Both the position numbers and the translations under genes were made by a program. Under the pieces are notes generated by a model. It saw only the letters and a list, made by a program, of their open reading frames with translations, did no database searches and was not told where the DNA came from. Positions 21,693-30,656 of a stretch of 64,000 nucleotides of DNA are shown here, piece by piece; position 1 is the first letter of the stretch, and the number at the start of each line of letters is the position of its first letter. Source of the DNA: Bacteroidales bacterium M7 (GTDB lineage: Bacteria; Bacteroidota; Bacteroidia; Bacteroidales; Muribaculaceae); the NCBI GenBank assembly GCA_001689515.1, contig LUJR01000040.1, positions 4,970 through 68,969 on the forward strand, read 5' to 3'.

Positions 21693-22457
21693 TCAAGATT
21701 TGAGAGACAGCTTGATACGAGTAAAGGCATCCTTGGTATTCTCCGAGAAATCGCCTTGAAGAATCCAGCTGTAATAACCTGGGTCCTTGCGGAGCACATC
21801 GGCAGCCACACAGCCCTTGTACTTACCGAAGTTGATGACCTCTCGCCCCTGATCGTCATATATGAGACGCCCCATGAGGTCGACACAGTGGTGGAATCCC
21901 GAATACTCCGAGAGCTCCGCCATGTCGGTGGGCAGATCCTCATATCGGTCATACTGAGCCATCAGCACCTCGTATGTAGCACGTGTATCGGCATTTGCCG
22001 AATGGGCATCGGTCAGATCCTTGCCGCAATAAAACTTGTAGGCTGCTATGAGGTTGCGCGGTTCGCGCTTGTGGAAGATGGTCTGCACATCGATGAAACG
22101 AGCCTTGGAGAAGTCGAATTTGATGCCCGCGCGACGCAACTCCTGATCGAGCATAGGCACATCAAAGCGGTTGCTGTTAAATCCAGCGATATCGCATCCG
22201 GTGAATATGTTGGCAAGGTCTTTAGCGACCTGCTTGAACGACGGACATGCAGCCACATCCTCGTCATGGATGCCGTGGACTTTCGAAGCCTCCTCAGGGA
22301 TGGGGATACCGGGATTGATACGCCGGGTCTTCTCTATCTCCTCCCCGTTGGGCATGACTTTTATTAGCGAAATCTCCACGATGCGGTCACTCATAAGGTT
22401 GATGCCCGTGGTCTCGAGGTCAAAAAATATGATAGGTTTCTTAAGTTGCAGTTTCAT
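21693..22457 (-). CDS. DnaQ-like 3'-5' exonuclease
   Basis: A 254-residue DEDDh exonuclease. ExoI is FFDLETTGINLMSDRIVEIS (D and E ligands, about 11-30), ExoII is GFNSNRFDVPMLDQEL (about 92-107) and ExoIII is DAHSANADTRATYEVL (H and D, about 150-165). The C-terminal about 80 residues end with FGKYKGCVAADVLRKDPGYY, an extension common in Bacteroidetes epsilon-like proteins. Placed two bases after dnaN, it probably proofreads with the replicase at the clamp. It is longer than the minimal exonuclease domain. Confidence 0.88.
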   Translation of the reverse strand: MKLQLKKPIIFFDLETTGINLMSDRIVEISLIKVMPNGEEIEKTRRINPGIPIPEEASKVHGIHDEDVAACPSFKQVAKDLANIFTGCDIAGFNSNRFDVPMLDQELRRAGIKFDFSKARFIDVQTIFHKREPRNLIAAYKFYCGKDLTDAHSANADTRATYEVLMAQYDRYEDLPTDMAELSEYSGFHHCVDLMGRLIYDDQGREVINFGKYKGCVAADVLRKDPGYYSWILQGDFSENTKDAFTRIKLSLKS

Positions 22458-22459
22458 TG

Positions 22460-23599
22460 TCAGTCTTGAAATTCGTTGACAGTCATCGGCATCAGAAGCA
22501 TTATCAACTCCGTATCTTCATCATTTTCCACAGGCAGTATCAGTCCCGGACGGCTGGGATCAGTGAGCTTGATGATGCCTTCATCACCGTGGAGGATATT
22601 GAACATGTCAATCAGGAACTTGAAGCTAAAACCGATCAGAAGCGAGTCTCCGTCAAACTCACATGCCACTTCCTCATAGGCATTGCCGCAAGTACCGCTG
22701 TCGTCGGTGCGCATCTTGATAGACGATTGTGATATCTTGAACTTCACCAGACCCTGACCACCGCTGAATACCGATACACGGCGCAACGCACGGATAAACT
22801 CCTCGCGGTCAACAAGCACTGTGTACGATGGATTCTGCGGGATGGCACGATTGTAATCGGGGAATCTGCCTTTGAGCAGGCTGCAAGTGAAGCAGAACTC
22901 AGAGCTTTCGAACACGATGCACTTCTCATAGAGGTTGACCTTGACATTGCCATCACGTGTAAACACATTCTTGAGCACGTTGCAAGGCTTGGAGGGGAGG
23001 ATAAACGATGTCTCGCATCCAGTCTTAAGCGCACGGTCAACGAACTTGACAAGCTGCTTGGTGTCCGATGCCACGAATGTGATATCCTCGGGATGGATGT
23101 CCCAGAACACACCGGCAAGCTGTGGACGGAGGTCATCGTGGCTGGCAGCGAATATAGTGTTGTCTATGCCTCGCAGGATATTGGAAGCCGGAAGTTCAAA
23201 CGAAGCCACTTCTGAGTCGTTTACAGTGGCAGCTTCGGGGTCATAAGGATATTCCGAGCCGTTGATTGCCATGAGATTGAATGTACCCGACGAGTATATA
23301 ATCTCTACAGCGAGATTCTCGTCATTGATCACGAACTGTATCCCCTGGTCGGGAAGCTCTTTGAGCAACTCGATGATGCGGGCGGCATCAATGCAGAATT
23401 TGCCACTGCCTTCGGCATCCATCACATCGATGCGCGCCACAAGGGTGTTCTCCATATCGCATGCCACTACTTGCAACTTGTCTCCTTCGAGATAGAAGAG
23501 AAAGTTGTTAAGGATGGTCATGGCATTCTTGGAATTGATCACCTTGTTAACTGCCGATACAAACGAGTAGAGCGACTTGCTTGGTACATTGAATTTCAT
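22460..23599 (-). CDS. dnaN: DNA polymerase III beta subunit (sliding clamp)
   Basis: A 379-residue clamp with three repeated domains. It starts MKFNVPSKSLYSFVSAVNKV, includes INGSEYPYDP (about 115-124) and ends with the normal clamp C-terminus (ELIMLLMPMTVNEFQD). The length is standard. Dimers encircle DNA and tether the replicase. It is the first gene of the minus-strand run with the DnaQ-like exonuclease and has a clear TTTG-N19-TAAATTTG promoter upstream. Confidence 0.95.
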   Translation of the reverse strand: MKFNVPSKSLYSFVSAVNKVINSKNAMTILNNFLFYLEGDKLQVVACDMENTLVARIDVMDAEGSGKFCIDAARIIELLKELPDQGIQFVINDENLAVEIIYSSGTFNLMAINGSEYPYDPEAATVNDSEVASFELPASNILRGIDNTIFAASHDDLRPQLAGVFWDIHPEDITFVASDTKQLVKFVDRALKTGCETSFILPSKPCNVLKNVFTRDGNVKVNLYEKCIVFESSEFCFTCSLLKGRFPDYNRAIPQNPSYTVLVDREEFIRALRRVSVFSGGQGLVKFKISQSSIKMRTDDSGTCGNAYEEVACEFDGDSLLIGFSFKFLIDMFNILHGDEGIIKLTDPSRPGLILPVENDEDTELIMLLMPMTVNEFQD

Positions 23600-23673
23600 A
23601 TGATTAAGTATTTGTATTTCAATATGGTATAAGAATCAGCACGAGGCAACGGAAGCCTATATGTCAGAATATA

Positions 23674-23704
23674 CAAATTTAGTCATTTTCTGCAAAACGG
23701 CAAA
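23674..23704 (-). promoter_or_regulatory. dnaN promoter
   Basis: On the minus strand TTTG (23704-23701) is separated by exactly 19 bases from TAAATTTG (23681-23674), a precise match to the Bacteroidetes sigma-ABfr consensus. Transcription should begin near 23,667, giving a leader of roughly 65-70 bases before the dnaN ATG at 23,599. Confidence 0.75.
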
Positions 23705-23773
23705 GACAGTGCCATCGTCACAAATATAAATCTTATAAGACTTATAAACAAAGCCTGATATAAACAAACGAAA

Positions 23774-23801
23774 GCTGCCCCGCTCTCTGGAGCGGGGCAG
23801 C
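23774..23801 (-). terminator. Terminator of the OmpA-family gene
   Basis: GCTGCCCCGCTC and GAGCGGGGCAGC form a perfect 12-pair hairpin with a four-base loop, followed on the minus strand by TTTCGTTTG. It lies 25 bases downstream of the porin stop and insulates that gene from dnaN. Confidence 0.85.
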
Positions 23802-23825
23802 GTAGGTTAGAGATTCCTAATGGGA

Positions 23826-25034
23826 TTAGTCTTCGATTGTGCAGATAGAAACACGGTTCCAAGAGTCCTCGGTGAACATGTGACCGATACCTTCGCCTTC
23901 AGCAGTGATGCGGTCGGCAGAGATCTTGTACTTGTTGATGAGGGCCTTCTTTACAGACTCAGCGCGGTTAGCAGCGAGCTTCTGGTTGAATTCGAGGTTT
24001 CCTTCGGGAGAAGCATAACCCTTGATGACAACCTTTGAACCCTTGTGGTTCTTGAGGTAAGAAGCGATCATTTCTACGTTAGGCATCTGGTCAGCTGTGA
24101 TGACGTGAGATGACTTCTTGAAGAATACGTAGCGGACGCTGTTGAGGTTGTTGTTGACTTCCTTAACCACCTGTGCGGGACGGTTCTTGCAAGCCTCGAG
24201 CTCAGAAGCGAGGGCAGCAACCTCAGCCTGAGAAGCGGCGAGAGATACGCCACATGCATCGAGAGCTGCGCGGAGGTCATTGATCTGAGCGTTGAGAGCG
24301 TCGATCTCAGCCTGATTCTTGGTGTCAACACACTTGAAGCCAGGACCGAAGTTATAGGTAACACCTACAGCAGCGTTGAAAGTAGCCTGGTGAACGTTGT
24401 AAGCCACGTTAGTACCCTCTACATTAAGAGGAGTGTTGGGAGTACCAGTCATGTTGAAAGCGATAGAAGGCTTGAACGCTATGGTAACGTGGTTAGAAAC
24501 GTTGAAGTTGAGGTTGAAACCTACCTTAGTCATGAAGTAGTTGTAGTCACTGTTGGCTTTGGGGTCAGTGAGAGAACCTACAGCATAGTAGGGAGACACA
24601 CCCTTGTTCCAGTATTCGTGACCCCAACCTGCACCTGCGAGGAGCTCTACTTCGAAGAAGCGGCCACCGCACTTGTAACCGCAGAAGAGGTTAGAAAGGT
24701 TCACTGTACCGAAAGCGCCAACATAGCTCTGATCGAAAGCTGTGGTGCTGCGGCCATTGTTGTCAGACACGAAGCTGGGGTTCCAAGAAGAGGTGTTGAA
24801 AGCACCGTTAGCCTCAAAACCGAAGCCGAATGTGGGAGATACCTGCTTGCTGAGGTGGATACCTACAGTTCCGCGCATAGATCCCCAGAATGCATGGCCT
24901 ACCATGGGAGTTGTGACACCACCATCGATACCAAGAGACCAGTTCTGGCCGAAATTCGAGTACTCAAGCGCTTGCTGAGCCTGTGCTGAGAGCATGCCGA
25001 GAGCAGCTGCAGCGACGAGAAGAATCTTTTTCAT
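23826..25034 (-). CDS. OmpA-family outer membrane protein
   Basis: A 402-residue protein: signal peptide MKKILLVAAAALGMLSAQAQ, an N-terminal beta-barrel (to about 225), a periplasmic coiled coil (about 235-275, IDALNAQINDLRAALDACGV) and a C-terminal OmpA/MotB peptidoglycan-binding domain (about 290-400). The last contains VVIKGYASPEGNLEFN and NRAESVKKAL, with the Asp/Arg pocket partly altered. This is the typical abundant porin-like OmpA of Bacteroidales, anchoring the outer membrane to the wall. A strong promoter and terminator bracket it, so it is probably a single highly expressed gene. Confidence 0.92.
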   Translation of the reverse strand: MKKILLVAAAALGMLSAQAQQALEYSNFGQNWSLGIDGGVTTPMVGHAFWGSMRGTVGIHLSKQVSPTFGFGFEANGAFNTSSWNPSFVSDNNGRSTTAFDQSYVGAFGTVNLSNLFCGYKCGGRFFEVELLAGAGWGHEYWNKGVSPYYAVGSLTDPKANSDYNYFMTKVGFNLNFNVSNHVTIAFKPSIAFNMTGTPNTPLNVEGTNVAYNVHQATFNAAVGVTYNFGPGFKCVDTKNQAEIDALNAQINDLRAALDACGVSLAASQAEVAALASELEACKNRPAQVVKEVNNNLNSVRYVFFKKSSHVITADQMPNVEMIASYLKNHKGSKVVIKGYASPEGNLEFNQKLAANRAESVKKALINKYKISADRITAEGEGIGHMFTEDSWNRVSICTIED

Positions 25035-25064
25035 CTTTAGTGTAATTAACGTTGATTATCGGCA

Positions 25065-25095
25065 CAAAGATACGAATATTGTGCACAACAGCAAA
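25065..25095 (-). promoter_or_regulatory. Promoter of the OmpA-family gene
   Basis: Minus-strand TTTG (25095-25092), a 19-base spacer, then TATCTTTG (25072-25065): an exact Bacteroidetes promoter. The predicted start leaves a leader of about 25 bases to the ATG at 25,034. The rest of the 350-base gap between this gene and parB is AT-rich, with a direct repeat of TCTCATATATA near 25,262 and 25,288. Confidence 0.8.
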
Positions 25096-25323
25096 CTAAT
25101 TGTTTAATTTTTTAAATTTATTTTAATAACAGTCGTTTAACATTCTTTTGCTTTGTGATAGCTACAATACTAACGCAGACAGTTTGCAAAAGGTTTAAAA
25201 AGGTGAAAAAATTTTTATCTGACATGACACTTACGCCCTCAGACCGCATTGGGAAGTGATCTCTCATATATATATAATTAGTGATTTCTCATATATAATT
25301 AAGGTGAAAATGAGTCTCACACC

Positions 25324-25354
25324 CTTGTTGTGAGTAGAAAAATGACTACTTTTG
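25324..25354 (+). promoter_or_regulatory. parB promoter
   Basis: CTTG (25324-25327), a 19-base spacer, then TACTTTTG (25347-25354) fits the Bacteroidetes promoter with one -33 mismatch. The inverted repeat CTCACA/TGTGAG (25316-25334) overlaps the -33 element and could be an operator. Because the -7 box includes the TTG at 25352, that codon cannot be the parB start. Confidence 0.7.
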
Positions 25355-25390
25355 CATCATAAATACAATCAACAAAAAACTTCAACAGAT

Positions 25391-26272
25391 TTGGCTACAG
25401 AAAAACGCAGAGCCCTCGGGCGAGGCCTCGACTCACTTATATCCATGGACGACGTGCCCGCAGCCGGCACATCTGCCATCAACGACATAGACCTCTCCCT
25501 CATCACCCCCAACCCCGACCAGCCACGCAGGGACTTCGATGAAGAATCAATTGCCGAGCTGGCAGCTTCAATCCGCGAACTGGGCATCATACAGCCGCTC
25601 TCCCTGCGCAAGACGGGACCGAATGCCTACCAGATCATAGCCGGCGAACGCCGCTACCGGGCGGCACGGCTTGCCGGGCTTCAGAAAGTGCCAGCCTACA
25701 TCCGCACCGTGTCAGATACCGAACTGACCGAGATGGCTCTAATCGAGAACATACAGCGCGAGGACCTCAACCCTATAGAAATCGCCCTGACGCTGAGGAA
25801 GCTGATAGACCAGTATAAGCTCACCCAGGAGCGGCTGAGCGAACGCATAGGCATGAAGCGCACTACCATAGCCAACTTCATGCGCCTTATCAACCTCCCC
25901 GCCGAAGTCCAGCTCGGTCTTCGCGACAAGAAAATCGATGTAGGGCATGCCCGCGCCCTGCTCTCTGTGCCGACTCCTGCCGATCTGCTGGCTCTCTACA
26001 AACGCATCCTCAAGGAAGACCTGTCGGTAAGAAAAGTCGAAGCCATAGCCAAAGAACTGCAAAACGGCTCCCCAATGAAGAAGGACAAAGAAGCAACCCC
26101 TGCCAACCACGACTTCGACATACTGCGCGACCATCTGTCAGCCCGTTTCAAGACACCTGTGCAGTTCACCATGGACCGACGCGGCCGCGGACGCATCACC
26201 ATCCCGTTTAACAACGAAGAAGAGCTTGAGAGGCTGATGGCAAACATAGACCGCATCGGCGAAGATGCTTAG
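25391..26272 (+). CDS. parB: Chromosome partitioning protein ParB
   Basis: About 293 residues from the TTG at 25391 (giving MATEKRRALGRGLDSLISMD). The frame extends to 25352 but that lies in the promoter, and ParB proteins usually begin this way. The CTP-binding/ParB-N domain has PNPDQPRRDFDEESIAELA, IIQPLSLRK and the key IIAGERRYRAARLAGL. The HTH lies around TQERLSERIGMKRTTIANFM, and the last about 60 residues form the dimer domain. It binds parS and loads SMC. No full parS palindrome was seen in this window. Confidence 0.93.
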   Translation: MATEKRRALGRGLDSLISMDDVPAAGTSAINDIDLSLITPNPDQPRRDFDEESIAELAASIRELGIIQPLSLRKTGPNAYQIIAGERRYRAARLAGLQKVPAYIRTVSDTELTEMALIENIQREDLNPIEIALTLRKLIDQYKLTQERLSERIGMKRTTIANFMRLINLPAEVQLGLRDKKIDVGHARALLSVPTPADLLALYKRILKEDLSVRKVEAIAKELQNGSPMKKDKEATPANHDFDILRDHLSARFKTPVQFTMDRRGRGRITIPFNNEEELERLMANIDRIGEDA

Positions 26273-26398
26273 AGACAGTGTGATACAGGCTCACGAAAAG
26301 TTATCTACATTTACAGACGAATTTTAAGCCATCAGCGCATACGAACGGACGATATTTGATTACTTTGCATCGCAAATCTCCTTAACATACAATATTAA

Positions 26399-27169
26399 AT
26401 GGGTAAAATCATTGCGATAGCCAACCAAAAAGGCGGTGTGGGCAAGACCACCACCACCATCAACCTTGCGGCATCACTTGCCAACGAGGGGAAAAAAGTG
26501 CTAATCATCGATGCCGACCCACAGGCAAACGCCACTTCGGGATACGGCATAGACCCGCGCTCGATGACATCGTCCATCTATGAATGCTTAGTGGACCAAT
26601 ACCCTCTCATGGGCAGCCAAGTCGCCACATGCGTGGACGGTCTTGACCTCGTAGGGTCACGCATCGATCTCGCCGGAGCCGAAGTGGAACTGATAGACAA
26701 GCCCGACCGCGAGACGGTCATGCGCCGCTTGCTCGCCCCTGCCCATGATGCCTATGATTACATACTGATCGACTGCTCGCCATCGCTGGGGCTCATCACA
26801 GTCAACGCACTGACAGCTGCAGACTCAGTGATAATCCCCGTGCAAGCCGAATATTTCGCTCTTGAAGGCATCACCAAGCTCCTCAACACCATCCGCATCA
26901 TAAAGTCAAAGCTCAACCCTTCGCTTGAAATCGAAGGATTCCTTCTGACGATGTATGATGCGCGACTGCGCTTAGCCAACCAGATCTACGAGGAACTGAA
27001 AGGACACTTCGCCGACATGGTGTTTGACACCGTAATCCCCCGCAACATACGCCTGAGCGAAGCCCCTTCGCACGGGCTCCCCGCCCTGCTCTATGACCCT
27101 GCCAGCCGCGGAGCCACAAGCCACATCCAGCTCGCCAAGGAAATCATCGCCAAACACGGCGCACAGTAG
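26399..27169 (+). CDS. parA: Chromosome partitioning ATPase ParA (Soj)
   Basis: A 256-residue Walker-type ATPase. The deviant Walker A is NQKGGVGKTTTTINLA (about 8-23), IIDADPQANATSGYG carries the Walker A' Asp, and the Walker B is YILIDCSPSLGLITVNAL (about 121-138). It pairs with ParB to segregate origins. The order parB then parA is reversed from the common parA-parB, with 126 bases between. A TTACTTTG box at 26360-26367 could be its own promoter. The start ATG at 26399 is the only reasonable one. Confidence 0.94.
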   Translation: MGKIIAIANQKGGVGKTTTTINLAASLANEGKKVLIIDADPQANATSGYGIDPRSMTSSIYECLVDQYPLMGSQVATCVDGLDLVGSRIDLAGAEVELIDKPDRETVMRRLLAPAHDAYDYILIDCSPSLGLITVNALTAADSVIIPVQAEYFALEGITKLLNTIRIIKSKLNPSLEIEGFLLTMYDARLRLANQIYEELKGHFADMVFDTVIPRNIRLSEAPSHGLPALLYDPASRGATSHIQLAKEIIAKHGAQ

Positions 27170-27215
27170 GGACAGGGCTAATATCGGATCACGTAAGAGA
27201 ATCCGCAAAATGGCA

Positions 27216-27361
27216 GTGTTGCAAAACCCCGAATCGTACAATGTTGTAGGGACATGCCATGGCATGTCTAATATGCAAGCACCTGAGCATCAGCTGACAT
27301 GCCATGGCATGTCCCTACATCATACAGGTAGGATCACCGCAATTGACAGGTTCTGCAACAC
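27216..27361. repeat. Composite element with inverted REP pair
   Basis: Outer inverted repeats GTGTTGCA (27216-27223) and TGCAACAC (27354-27361) enclose two facing REP palindromes at 27246-27268 and 27296-27318 (GTAGGGAC, a 12-bp palindromic core ATGCC-AT-GGCAT, then GTC, and its reverse). The interior and flanks are nearly identical to the copy at 44,377-44,530, so it is a mobile or amplified unit of about 150 bases. It sits between parA and the receptor gene. Confidence 0.85.
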
Positions 27362-27385
27362 CCTCGAAACGGATGGATGGGAAAT

Positions 27386-27444
27386 CCGGCGGTGTAACTG
27401 CCGGGGCAATCGCATGCATCAGCCCCGGCAGCTGACGCCGCCGG
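27386..27444. repeat. Long GC-rich hairpin upstream of receptor gene
   Basis: CCGGCGG (27386-27392) pairs with CCGCCGG (27438-27444), and CTGCCGGGGC (27398-27407) with GCCCCGGCAG (27422-27431), around a 14-base loop. There is no T-run. The remaining sequence from 27,445 to 27,707 holds no gene I can support. This could be a parA terminator, a leader structure or another repeat unit. Confidence 0.55.
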
Positions 27445-27707
27445 CATATGAGGGGGCATCATGCACCACAAGCTTCGCAAGTCTGACGACTTGCTTGCAT
27501 GTGGCTACTGCTCCCGCCGCGGCTATGCCGCGCCTTTTCAAGCGAAATAATCTTAAACGGGGTCGCAGTCTCCTATTGAAAAAATATTTTTTCACAGCTG
27601 ATTAAACCTTTTGACTAAACTTGTGTCAATAATGGTGTTATTTTGATTGAAAAGCTATCAGCGGCAAGTGATAGCCGCCACTATTATTCCTGATCATCCG
27701 ACACCAA

Positions 27708-30509
27708 ATGACCAAGCCAACTCGACCCAAAAGGAATGCCGCCATGCGCCTGTTGCCTCTGTCGCTTCCTTTCGCGCTGCTGACACTTAGCGCATACGGA
27801 GCCGACATAACCGGATCGGTAACCGACAACCAGGGCGAACCTGTCATCAACGCCACCCTGCGCCTGCTGCGCCCCGACAGCACATTCATACGCGGCAAAG
27901 TGACCGATTTCGACGGCAAGTTTTCGTTTGCCGACGTCAATCCCGGCAAATATATCATCCAAGCCGACTACACCGGATTTGCACCCTATGACACCGATGT
28001 GCAGGTCGACTCGGCTGCACAACGCATTGACCTCGGCACTCTCAGCCTCTCTGAGAAGTCGCTGATGCTCAGTCAGGTGGAAGTCGTGGCTGTCAAAACA
28101 CAGGTCAAGGTCAAGGGTGACACCGTCGAGTACAATGCCGACAGCTACCAGACCCGTCCTAACGCCGTAGTCGAGGATCTCATAAAGCGTCTGCCGGGCG
28201 TGGAAGTCGGTTCTGACGGCAAAATAACCGCCCACGGACGCGAAGTGACCAAGATATTGCTTGACGGCAAAGAGTTTTTTGGAGACGACCCCACGGTGGC
28301 ATCCAAGAACCTGCCCGTCGACATCGTAGACAAGCTCCAGATCGTAGAACGCAAGAGCGACCAGGCACGGCTTACAGGTGTGGATGACGGAGAGGACGAG
28401 ACCGTCATCAACCTCAGCATCAAGAAAGGCAAGAACAACGGATGGACTGGCAACGTCGAGGGCGGTTACGGCACCGACAGCCGCTACAAAGGAGCTTTCA
28501 CGCTCAACCGATTCTGGAACGGCAACCAGTTTACCATCCTCGGCAACGCCAACAACATCAATGACATAGGATTTAACGACGGCGGTGCGCGATGGCGCCG
28601 TCGCAGCGATGACAACGGCATCTCGGAGTCGCAGAGCCTCGGTTTCAACTTCAATGTCGGCAACAAGGAGATATTGCGCGTGGGCGGCAACGTATTCTAC
28701 AGCCATGCCGACCGCAACTCCACAGAATTTACCGACCGCCAGTATCTGACCGACGGAGGCGTCAGCGCGGCACGGATAGGAAGCCGCAACCACGACAACA
28801 CCCACAATTTCCGCGCAGATTTCCGCATACTCTGGAAGCCTGACAGCCTCAACACACTTGAGGTGAGACCGCGCATAAACTATGGGCGTCAGAATTCTGC
28901 CGTCATGGATTCAACACTCAACCTCGGCGATGCTTTAGCGCCCCTGAGCCGCAACTTCAATGACAACATCGAACACAACAACAACTTTGAGGTCGGAGCA
29001 CGCGTGATATATTCTCACTCATTCGCCTCAAAGCGCGGACGTTCGCTCTCGGTGACGGCAAATGTCAACCACTCCAACCAACAGAGCCATAGCGACGACT
29101 ACTCGCTGACGCGCCTGTTTATGGAAGAGGCAGCCTCAGCCACAGGCATCGACGAGGACGAGACCTATGACCAGCTCGGTAACGACCACGAGTGGAGCGA
29201 CCGCCTGTCGGGACGCATCACATGGACCGAACCTATAGGGCGCAAAGGCAACTTCCTGACCGCTGCCTATCAGGCTGAGTACCGATGGAACAACGCCGAC
29301 CGACTGACTGATGTACTTGATACAGAGACGGGCATTTACTACCCTTCGGACAAACTCAGCAATCGCTTCCGCAACAATTATTTCAATCAGGACATACGTC
29401 TCGGCTTCAAACGCATCACTACGAAATACAGCTTGGATGCCGGAATCTCCCTTGTGCCCCAGAGCAGCACGAGCATCAACCTGCTTGACGATGCCCGGAG
29501 CATACCTACCCGCCATGTGCTCAACGTAGCGCCTTATCTGCGCTACCGACACAACTGGAGCAAGACACGATCGCTTCGCGTCAATTACTTCGGCAGATCG
29601 TCGCAGCCATCACTGACGCAACTTCAACCTGTAGCCGATGAGAGCGACCCCATGAACGTAATCGTGGGTAATCCGACCCTTGACCCGTCGTTCACACATG
29701 GCATGCGTATGCGCTTCCAGGACTACAACGCCGAGGCTCAGCGGTCCATTCTTGTGATGCTCATGGGTAATGTAGTGCAGAACAGTGTGGTTTCACGCAC
29801 CTCCTTTGACGATGTGACAGGCGCACGGCGCACAACCTACGAGAACGTCAATGGAGTGTGGAACCTACGCCTGATGAACATGCTCTCGCAGCCACTCGGA
29901 GCCTCAAAGCTGTGGCTGATGACAAGCCATGTCATGCTCAACTACGACCGCCAAATAGGCTTCAACAACGGATTGCGCAACGGAAGCGGGACTTTCCGCC
30001 TGAACATATCTCCCTCTATAGCATGGCGTCCCAAGGACATAGACCTTGAGCTGCGTCCCCGCTATTCGCTGCAACACACCACCAACTCCCTCCCTACCGT
30101 GGGCAACATGACCGTACACACCTACGGTGCCAACTTCAACGCATCATGGTATACTCCATGGGGCATCGTGCTCAACAGCGAACTGTCATATGAGGGCACC
30201 AAGGGCTACACCGCCGGCTTTGACGAAAACACATGGATGTGGAACGCCTCGATAGGCTACCAGTTCCTCCGCAACAAAGCCGCGACACTTACCCTCAAGG
30301 GTTACGACATACTCGGTCAGCGCAGCAACGTGCAGCGCAATGTAACCGCCAACTATATCGACGACAGTCGCTTCAACACCCTGACCCGCTACGTGATGGT
30401 GACATTTGCCTACACCTTCAACAGTTTTGGCAAAGGCAACGAGCCCAAAGTCGACAATGACTTCCGCCGCGGACCGATGGGGCCTCCTCCGGGTCATGGG
30501 CGCCCGTGA
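27708..30509 (+). CDS. Outer-membrane beta-barrel receptor (TonB-dependent-like)
   Basis: A 933-residue outer-membrane protein. Signal peptide (hydrophobic core LLPLSLPFALLTLSAYG; an alternative ATG at 27744), a carboxypeptidase-regulatory/CNA-B-like domain (about 33-115, ITGSVTDNQGEPVINATL), a plug-like domain (about 125-225, VVEDLIKRLPGVEVGSDGKI with KILLDGKEFFGDDP), then a large barrel to the end. The C-terminal tail is Pro/Gly/Arg-rich (RRGPMGPPPGHGRP) rather than a typical aromatic end. It matches the Bacteroidetes outer membrane beta-barrel family (OMP_b-brl_3). No SusD partner is adjacent, so the substrate is unknown. Confidence 0.85.
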   Translation: MTKPTRPKRNAAMRLLPLSLPFALLTLSAYGADITGSVTDNQGEPVINATLRLLRPDSTFIRGKVTDFDGKFSFADVNPGKYIIQADYTGFAPYDTDVQVDSAAQRIDLGTLSLSEKSLMLSQVEVVAVKTQVKVKGDTVEYNADSYQTRPNAVVEDLIKRLPGVEVGSDGKITAHGREVTKILLDGKEFFGDDPTVASKNLPVDIVDKLQIVERKSDQARLTGVDDGEDETVINLSIKKGKNNGWTGNVEGGYGTDSRYKGAFTLNRFWNGNQFTILGNANNINDIGFNDGGARWRRRSDDNGISESQSLGFNFNVGNKEILRVGGNVFYSHADRNSTEFTDRQYLTDGGVSAARIGSRNHDNTHNFRADFRILWKPDSLNTLEVRPRINYGRQNSAVMDSTLNLGDALAPLSRNFNDNIEHNNNFEVGARVIYSHSFASKRGRSLSVTANVNHSNQQSHSDDYSLTRLFMEEAASATGIDEDETYDQLGNDHEWSDRLSGRITWTEPIGRKGNFLTAAYQAEYRWNNADRLTDVLDTETGIYYPSDKLSNRFRNNYFNQDIRLGFKRITTKYSLDAGISLVPQSSTSINLLDDARSIPTRHVLNVAPYLRYRHNWSKTRSLRVNYFGRSSQPSLTQLQPVADESDPMNVIVGNPTLDPSFTHGMRMRFQDYNAEAQRSILVMLMGNVVQNSVVSRTSFDDVTGARRTTYENVNGVWNLRLMNMLSQPLGASKLWLMTSHVMLNYDRQIGFNNGLRNGSGTFRLNISPSIAWRPKDIDLELRPRYSLQHTTNSLPTVGNMTVHTYGANFNASWYTPWGIVLNSELSYEGTKGYTAGFDENTWMWNASIGYQFLRNKAATLTLKGYDILGQRSNVQRNVTANYIDDSRFNTLTRYVMVTFAYTFNSFGKGNEPKVDNDFRRGPMGPPPGHGRP

Positions 30510-30556
30510 CAACGATAGTTGCAAGCCGTCAAAAAAGTTTAAAAGGGTCTGTCAAT

Positions 30557-30588
30557 CTTGCACATACTGAGATTATTGGCTACTTTTG
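30557..30588 (+). promoter_or_regulatory. Promoter for DUF5683 gene
   Basis: CTTG (30557-30560), 20 bases, then TACTTTTG (30581-30588), close to the Bacteroidetes consensus. A start near 30,595 gives a leader of about 60 bases before the ATG at 30,657. It probably also drives the following transglycosylase gene, 30 bases downstream of the DUF5683 stop. Confidence 0.65.
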
Positions 30589-30656
30589 CCATAGTGTAGC
30601 CTGCCAAAACAGGCAGCCACACCATAATCAGGCTTCCGATTTCGGTTATTTTGGAA

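Noticed and set aside
25352..25390. Upstream TTG start for parB
   Set aside because: It lies inside the -7 box of a well-matched promoter; the TTG at 25391 gives the usual ParB N-terminus.
25035..26400. Search for a parS site near parAB
   Set aside because: No GTTTCAC-GTGAAAC-like palindrome was found here; the CTCACA/TGTGAG repeat is a promoter-overlapping repeat, not parS.
27684..28805. A 373-codon minus-strand reading frame opposite the receptor gene
   Set aside because: It is antisense to the clearly conserved outer-membrane receptor, has Val/Ala-rich shadow composition and no recognisable domain.
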